Source of the DNA: Brassica napus | Lineage: Eukaryota; Streptophyta; Magnoliopsida; Brassicales; Brassicaceae | DNA: 64,000 bases | Reading direction: 5' to 3' | Assembly: GCF_020379485.1 (NCBI RefSeq) | Contig: NC_063439.1 | Location: 21,700,098 to 21,764,097, forward strand | Shown here: piece after piece, positions 57,876 through 64,000 of the stretch | Numbering within the stretch: the stretch's first letter is position 1 | Layout of the letters: each line of letters opens with the position of its first letter | Made by a program: the position numbers and the translations under genes | Notes under the pieces: model-generated | The model's database searches: none | What the model saw: only the letters and a program-made list of their open reading frames with translations | What the model was told of the DNA's origin: nothing

Positions 57876-59270
57876 GGCTCAAGAAATAGCCACGTTGTGT
57901 CATGGGCAGAAAATTTGTATGGTTTCGTTATTAAGTATCTCAAGCACTATCAGTTTCTTGTACGGTGGTATTATTATTTATACTATTATTATTGGTTCAT
58001 GTTGCTAGCAATAATCTTGTAATGTCTTCTTATGACTATGGTTACTTTGATTACCAATTTATGATATTTATTAAACCACACAACATATCTCTGATTGGTT
58101 TCTCCAAATCATTCTAGGTTTTTTATATTGTTAAAAACACATCGTCAATTGATATCTGCTGAATTTTGCAGTGTTATAAGAATATGCGACTTAAAAGTTT
58201 AGCTGAGAAACCTTGCGCATCTTTCTTAGCCAAAATTTCGACCAAAATTTTATGGCCTTCTATTTATATTTTTTTTTAAAACACCTTAAGTACATTATTC
58301 TTTCCGTTTCATATTAATTTTACTGTGAAATACAATTTTCATTACAAAATCAATATCGTTTTAAAATTTCTAAGCAACATTTTTATTGGTTGAAATATTA
58401 TTAAATGTACAAATAATGATATTATAATTTAGAAAATATACAAAATTAAATACATTTTTAATCTGTGTTCAAAAATTTAAACGACAATCAAAATAAAATT
58501 GAGTTCACATTCTATTTGAATTTAAGTTGGCAATCAAAACTCCTAACAGTTACAATACAATATAATGGCGTAATCTGATCATTTTATTTAATTATTCAGT
58601 TTAACAGAAACCTAATACATGGATTTGAACAAACTAATTGACGGGTTTTAGATACCCAACGTTTGTTTTATATGGCCCATTGGTTGGTTTGGTTTGGTCA
58701 GGTTTATTCCTATAGTACAAGTAACCATGTTCCATTAACTTATCTTAAAAAGACATGACATTTTAAGTTAGCAACCATGTGCGACGCCTTTTTATAAGCA
58801 AAAAATCATGAACTACGCGTACCGCTGAATCTTGTAGGCCTAAAATAAGCCTAATATAAATCGGGCGACCAAACAATGCTTTCTTACAAGGTTCATTAAT
58901 CATTATTGGTTAAGAAATGATGCATGTTATATATAACTTTTGGAAGCATTTTAGCAAAATATATTAAAACTACCGTAGAAAAAGAACAAAAAGAAGAAAA
59001 ATACAAATATTCATTGCTTATATATATTTGGCCACGTTAGATATTTTGTTATAGTTTAAGATCAATAAAACTCCTTTGTAAAAACAATTTCCATCTCTTT
59101 GTGCTTAATGACTGTTTAACCAAAATATCTTCAGTAGAATAATAAGCAAAAATCACTAAATAAATCAATATGAAACGTCATCGTCGGTTGCTCGTGGGTG
59201 GTGGTCATTATGCTTTAAAGAAAAAAGAAAAATAAAGAAAGAAATACTGTAGTGTTTTGGCTTTAATAAT
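57876..59270. other. 3' UTR of HP30-2 and AT-rich intergenic DNA
   Basis: The first ~200 bases are a likely 3' UTR. Beyond that no gene or repeat was recognised. Confidence 0.5.
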
Positions 59271-59271
59271 G

Positions 59272-59302
59272 AAACTAGATTAAGATCCGCGCCTTATAAA
59301 CA
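59272..59302 (-). mobile_element. Possible decayed Helitron 3' end (minus strand)
   Basis: Minus-strand GGCGCGGATCTTAATCTAGT resembles the GC-rich arm plus CTAG-T end of other Helitrons here, but the second stem arm is lost. The AT-rich 59300-60100 could be its interior. Confidence 0.35.
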
Positions 59303-61577
59303 TTATATATAAAAATTATTTTATGTATTATATGTTCTTACATATTATGAAATAATAAATATATATTGAATAATTAAAAGTCAGTAACTATTACATATAA
59401 ATCAATTTTATTAATCCAAACAATTTTTTAAGAAAATTTGATAGAATATATAAGTAAAATTAAATGATATTAACATACATATTATATTTTTAATATTAAT
59501 GTCTATTAAATGATGATTTCTACTTATATGTTTTTTGACCATGTGTATCTTTAATAGCTAAAAATTTAAATTATTGATAACAAAATTTTCATTGTGGAAT
59601 TAATAATTTTAGTAATTTATAATTTAAAAATAATAATTATATATACATATATATTTTAAATCTTAATGATTAATTAAATTAGACTTTTATTTATATGATT
59701 TTGTAATCATTTGTATTTTTTCATAACAAAAATTTGAAACTATGGATCGCAAAATTTGAATGTGAGACTTTTAACAGTTTTAGTAATTTATAGCTTTTTA
59801 AAATTCAAAATATAACATATACAGAAAAATCTAAATTTTTATAATATGGTTATTGTGATTTTTTAATTATTTTAATAGTTTAAAATTAAACAAATTTGAT
59901 AGAAGATACATTATTTTTTTATCAGATCTTTATTATTAAAAATTATTAATTGTCATATATAATTTAGCCACATTAGGTAATTCCGTAATCTTTACTTAAG
60001 GAAATAAGAAATGACATTGATAATGAATTTATGGTTAGTTTAATAAAAAGCTTAATTATTATATAATTAGATGGACCAACATATTTCTCTAATAATTCTA
60101 AGAATCATCCTAGTGATGGCATGTGGCTACAAAAAAAAAGTTATAATGTTTCACAAATAATATATAGGGGATAATACAATATTCTGAACTGTGTATGATT
60201 GTCTTTATATCCATCACGTTCTCTTATATACTTGTCCAGTAAAATGTATAAACAATTAAACATATACAATTGTTTTCATGGAAAGTCCGATTGCGTTTGA
60301 ATTGTTGGAACCACCATGATCATCCTAAATTTCCTTTAAAAAACCGATTGCGTTCACCATTCAAAACTATGGTTGTATAAAAAATTTCAAATTAGGTATC
60401 ACATCAACATCTAAAACAATGGATGTAAACACATTACTCATAGTCTCATATATACTCATGAAACTGACCCAGAGGCTTATGATGTGAGGCTATATATCAT
60501 ACATGGGATCTTTTGATTTATCCACCAAGTATATTCTTCTCTATAGGGTTTTGCTTTCCTATTATTTCTGGTAAATATCACATTAGATACACCATCCTGT
60601 ATGGTCGCCCGAATCTTTTGAATAAGGACATTCGTTTTTTTGAGATTTATCAAACTCAATAATATTTGCAGTTACATGTGACAATAATATAGTTCTTTAA
60701 TGCATTTTTTTGTAATTGTAAATCCTGTTTCATTTGGTTTCTGCATTTGCAATTCACAAGAAATTGTATCTTTACCCATGACATGCCATGTTTGTATCCC
60801 TAGATCATTTTATGCTCAGTAACTTCCTAAAACTAATTAAAAACAGTTGAGTGTTGTGGATGCGAGATTCATATGTAAGTGGTTCATGGTTGAAGAGAGT
60901 TAGCTACAGTGGCGGAGCCAGAAGAAAGTTTTACCGGAGGCAGTTGTAAAATTTATATTCAATTTATAGGGGGCTGTAGAAGAAAATTCACCATTAAAAT
61001 CATATAAATTAGCTAAGCTTTCGTTATGGCACAAAAAGTATAACATGTTTTCTTGTAATAAAAAAATACTTGAGAAAGATTAAAACTACCGTTGGAACGC
61101 CAGTAGAGGTCAACGGCTATAGAAATCCATCAACAACAAAACACAGACTGATTTATTAGTAAATTATTTTATCAAATATGCCATTTCAATTACTCTGAAG
61201 TTTTCTTGCAAATGTGGATATCGCCTCACATATGGAAAACAATAACAAAATAAACATTCTTCCTTTGTTTATTGCTTTTTGAAATCCAAGTTTTTACTAA
61301 ATAAAAAAGGTTAAGAGGCTTTGTTGTGTTATATTTCAAACTAATCGAAATATATTGCTTTAATTTTCAAAAGACTTTCATCACTTTTTTTAACAACATC
61401 AATTATTGTTTATGCTAAATTTTCAAAAGAAGAAATCTGAGATCTATAAACAAAAAAAGAAGGAAAGAAAAGTTATACATAATCGGCATTGATATGAGCC
61501 AATTTTGTAAATTCAGATACATGCAATAATCTAAGATATCTATCATTACACAAATACGCATGTATGTATCTATCTAT
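59303..61577. other. AT-rich intergenic DNA
   Basis: No gene. At about 60908 the motif CAGTGGCGGAGCCAGAAG, a sequence often seen at ends of small plant DNA transposons, marks a possible element start; no matching end was found. Confidence 0.45.
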
Positions 61578-61859
61578 CTAGGGCGAGGCCAAATCGGAGG
61601 AAGAGAGACGAGAGAGTTCGTTCACGAGGAAGAGGATGCGAGACTGGTAATCACGCGCCTGGTCGAGCGATTCGGCTTCAAGCTCAGCGAGCTGAGAGCA
61701 GAGACGCTCCTCAGCCTCCTCCGCCACCTGCGTCCGCCGCCACAGCTGCAACATCTCTTTCCTCATTTCCTCCACCGCTTTTTCCATCTCTCCGTTCTTC
61801 CGCCGTAGCTCCTCCACCTCGGAAGCCGCCACCGTCACAAGGTTTCCTCCTTTCCCCAT
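61578..61859 (-). CDS. LSU2: LSU (RESPONSE TO LOW SULFUR) family coiled-coil protein, LSU2-like
   Basis: Single exon, 93 aa, starting MGKGGNLVTVAASEVEELRR. It is a continuous amphipathic helix (EEMRKEMLQLWRRTQVAEEA, ERLCSQLAELEAES) ending FLVNELSRLSS, the size and layout of Arabidopsis LSU1-4. LSU proteins accumulate under sulfur deficiency and act as small adaptor hubs. In Arabidopsis LSU2 and LSU4 are neighbours in this region; sequence recall and position favour LSU2, but LSU4 is not excluded. Only one copy is in the window. The family is intronless, as here. Confidence 0.9.
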   Translation of the reverse strand: MGKGGNLVTVAASEVEELRRKNGEMEKAVEEMRKEMLQLWRRTQVAEEAEERLCSQLAELEAESLDQARDYQSRILFLVNELSRLSSSDLASP

Positions 61860-61952
61860 TTGTTTTCAAAGTTTCTTTGTTTTTGTTTTGTTTGAGTTTT
61901 TTTTTTTGTTGGCTTTGTGTTGTTCTTGTTCTTGGTATTGGGTTCTTGAATG

Positions 61953-61968
61953 CTCCTATTTTATAGGC
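61953..61968 (-). promoter_or_regulatory. Putative TATA box of the LSU gene
   Basis: Minus-strand CCTATAAAATAGG is centred near 61960, about 100 bp upstream of the ATG. A T/C-rich plus strand (A/G-rich leader on minus) lies between. Confidence 0.6.
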
Positions 61969-61969
61969 G

Positions 61970-64000
61970 TCATGGTTACTGGCCTTTGGGTGGGTATATG
62001 TCTAGGTTCATTGTATCTCTTGTTCTCGTTTTTTTCTTCTTCTGGTGAGTTATTTTCCTCCTCTAGAACATTTTGTTATTTTATTGTTTTCTGACACACG
62101 TTGGATCCCACCATATATTTTTCCAAAATTTTAGTGGTACGACAAAATTATTTCAGCGGCTAGAAATGTTGTTGGAGAATTAAAAAGTTTCACGGGAAAT
62201 TTCGAGATATACAATTATTATTTTTGCTAAAAGAAATTCAAAATTTTATGATACTATTTTGAAAATTCTACTAAAAGAATTCTGCATATACACAAACGAT
62301 ATTAGTCTACGGCGTAAACTCGCTATAGGCCCATGATATGTGGAAATACTCTCTGTCAGAAGCCGTGTTCCTAGAATACACATTGGTAAATCTAAAAAGT
62401 TTGGACCATATACTTTTCTTTGCAAGGGAGATGTTATACGAATTTCGTTCTATATTTTTGGAATGTCTCTTAGATGACATGTTTGTTTGTAACATGTAAT
62501 AAGGAATGCCCTTCCTCAAAAAAAAAAGACATGTAATAAGGAGAAAAGAAAACAAAAATTTCGCTACTTTTCTTGTATCTAGGAAAAAAATTGAATGTAG
62601 TGGAAATCATTTTCTAACCTTTATCCTTTCCACTAATATATTCCGCCAATTAAAGCCACCGTAAAGGAATGGTTATGACTTATGAGAGCAAAGCCTTGTC
62701 GACGTAATCATATTCCCACCTCCTTCTCTTAATTGGACAGACTCTATCAAAGTCAATGGCCGTCACGATTATTCAACTATTTACTCCCTCTGCTTCTATA
62801 GTTAAGAGTAATTTGCTTATTTTTAATTTGTTTTTTAAATATTAACTATCTCGTGATTGTTATGTATATGGGAAATGTTACTAAGAAGACTTTTTGTCTA
62901 CATGAAGTCGTAACTGATTCGCGCCTATTTTTGCCGTAATTGGGTGAAAAAATATCTGTCTTATTTAAACCAGTTTTACAAAATTATGAAGACAAATAAA
63001 CAGGTAGCGTGATCATGAAACATGGCAGACCATGACAAATCACTAGAAAATACCAAGAAAATGTCACGTCCGACTTGCAATGGTTCAAAAACACGTCCAG
63101 GTTCAATGAATGTCGTCGCCTTTTAGTCACTCTTTCAAATTCACACATTTCTTATCGGTTCTTTACATTTTTACATGATATGTGTGTTTGGTTTTATAAT
63201 TGAGGTTTGCTTGAGCCAAATGAAAAGTTCGTTATATATTCCAACGACTGTTTACCGGTTTAGTCAAAGTTACTAAACAAAAGAAGAGATTATGGTGGGA
63301 TTTTGTCATTTTGAAACGATAAATTATATTAACAATGCATAACACAGAGTAGGCATGCCAACTGTTGTAATGTTTAGTTGGAATATGCTGTATGGATACT
63401 GATCAGTGATCACTATCTCCTTTTAGTTAATTAATGTATCATCAAAATATCTCAAATAAATTTTAAAACGTCCCAACTCACGTCAGAAACTGTGTTACGT
63501 GTGCACCAGTTCACCATCACTGTTATTAAAAGCATCAAATTGATTGCAAGTTTAACATAAAGAAGGTATAGCTAATAAAGGGATGGGCCTTGTCTTAGGG
63601 CTCTGCTGAAAGAAAATAAATTTATGATATATATGACTCCTACTCCACTGCTTCATTTTATCCCAGAGTAAATATAGTGACCTAGTATTAAATTGAACTT
63701 TCCATTTTTCCCAGGGTTTTTTGACACGGCTGTTATTTGTCAATAGGAGCGCGCATCTTATAGTGTATTTGAATCAATCAAACAATGGAAGAAAAAAATT
63801 GTTAAAACAACCAAGAACCAGGACGAACCGAGTTAGAGTCTAAGGAGTAAGGACACCTTCATTAGTATAATAAATAGAAGAGTTTATTGGAAATTAAATA
63901 CTGTAATAACTTAATAAAATATGAGTCATTAAAAAATGATTAAAATCATCTAATAAAATTTTAATTGTTTATATCAATTTTACATAGACGAGAAACTATG
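61970..64000. other. Intergenic DNA to the right edge
   Basis: AT-rich with no supported gene, RNA or element. Short minus frames at 62307-62555 and 63552-63743 have no recognisable family. Confidence 0.5.

Overview
The window is plant nuclear DNA, almost certainly from a Brassicaceae genome (Brassica/Raphanus type). It has GT-AG introns, an AT-rich intergenic background and several kinds of plant transposon. Its host genes appear in the order recalled for Arabidopsis thaliana chromosome 5 around At5g24600-At5g24660: a DUF599 membrane protein (minus, 5579-7063), a small Cys-rich protein (plus, 24662-25108), a thaumatin-like protein (plus, 27157-28454), the topoisomerase VI-associated protein BIN4 (minus, 28683-31283), a Tim17/22/23-SAM protein of the HP30/TRIC type (plus, 56410-57875) and an LSU (response to low sulfur) protein (minus, 61578-61859). 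The Arabidopsis order is from memory and was not checked by search.

Most of the remaining sequence is mobile DNA inserted into this collinear block. From left to right: (1) the right part of a CACTA (En/Spm) element, 1-3755, with a truncated tnp2-type transposase, a second transposase-type gene running off the left edge, and two long hairpins downstream of a plus-strand TATA box; (2) a ~9.9 kb Mutator-like element, ~8320-18200, with three genes: an 11-exon DUF1985/Ulp1-type (C48) cysteine protease, a GRF zinc-finger protein with a C-terminal membrane segment, and a degenerate mudrA transposase on the opposite strand (compare the Kaonashi ULP-carrying MULEs of Arabidopsis); (3) Helitrons at 18804-21588 and ~22112-22876, with further Helitron-type 3' ends at 3963, 34696 and ~59274; (4) a 1315 bp solo LTR, 32958-34272, with the 5 bp duplication GACAC; (5) a complete Ty3/gypsy chromovirus, 35366-43654, with 1568 bp LTRs that look identical, the target duplication CTTAT, an intact coding capacity and a probable 82 bp intron between gag and protease-pol.

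Between BIN4 and HP30-2 (31.6-56.3 kb) there are decayed gene pieces: a hydrolase remnant (~47.06-47.50 kb), an F-box/FBD pseudogene with two frameshifts (50.9-53.4 kb) and several AT-rich repeat fields. Exon structures were built by hand from splice signals and reading-frame continuity. The running phase closes for BIN4 (12 exons, 405 aa), HP30-2 (6 exons, 263 aa), DUF599 (2 exons, 248 aa), the thaumatin-like gene (2 exons, 403 aa) and the gypsy Gag-Pol (2 exons, 1659 aa). The Ulp1 gene is short by exactly one nucleotide at one exon boundary. Single-base lesions in the Ulp1 gene, the mudrA gene and the F-box gene all lie in or near short repeats, so sequencing error cannot be excluded for any of them alone.
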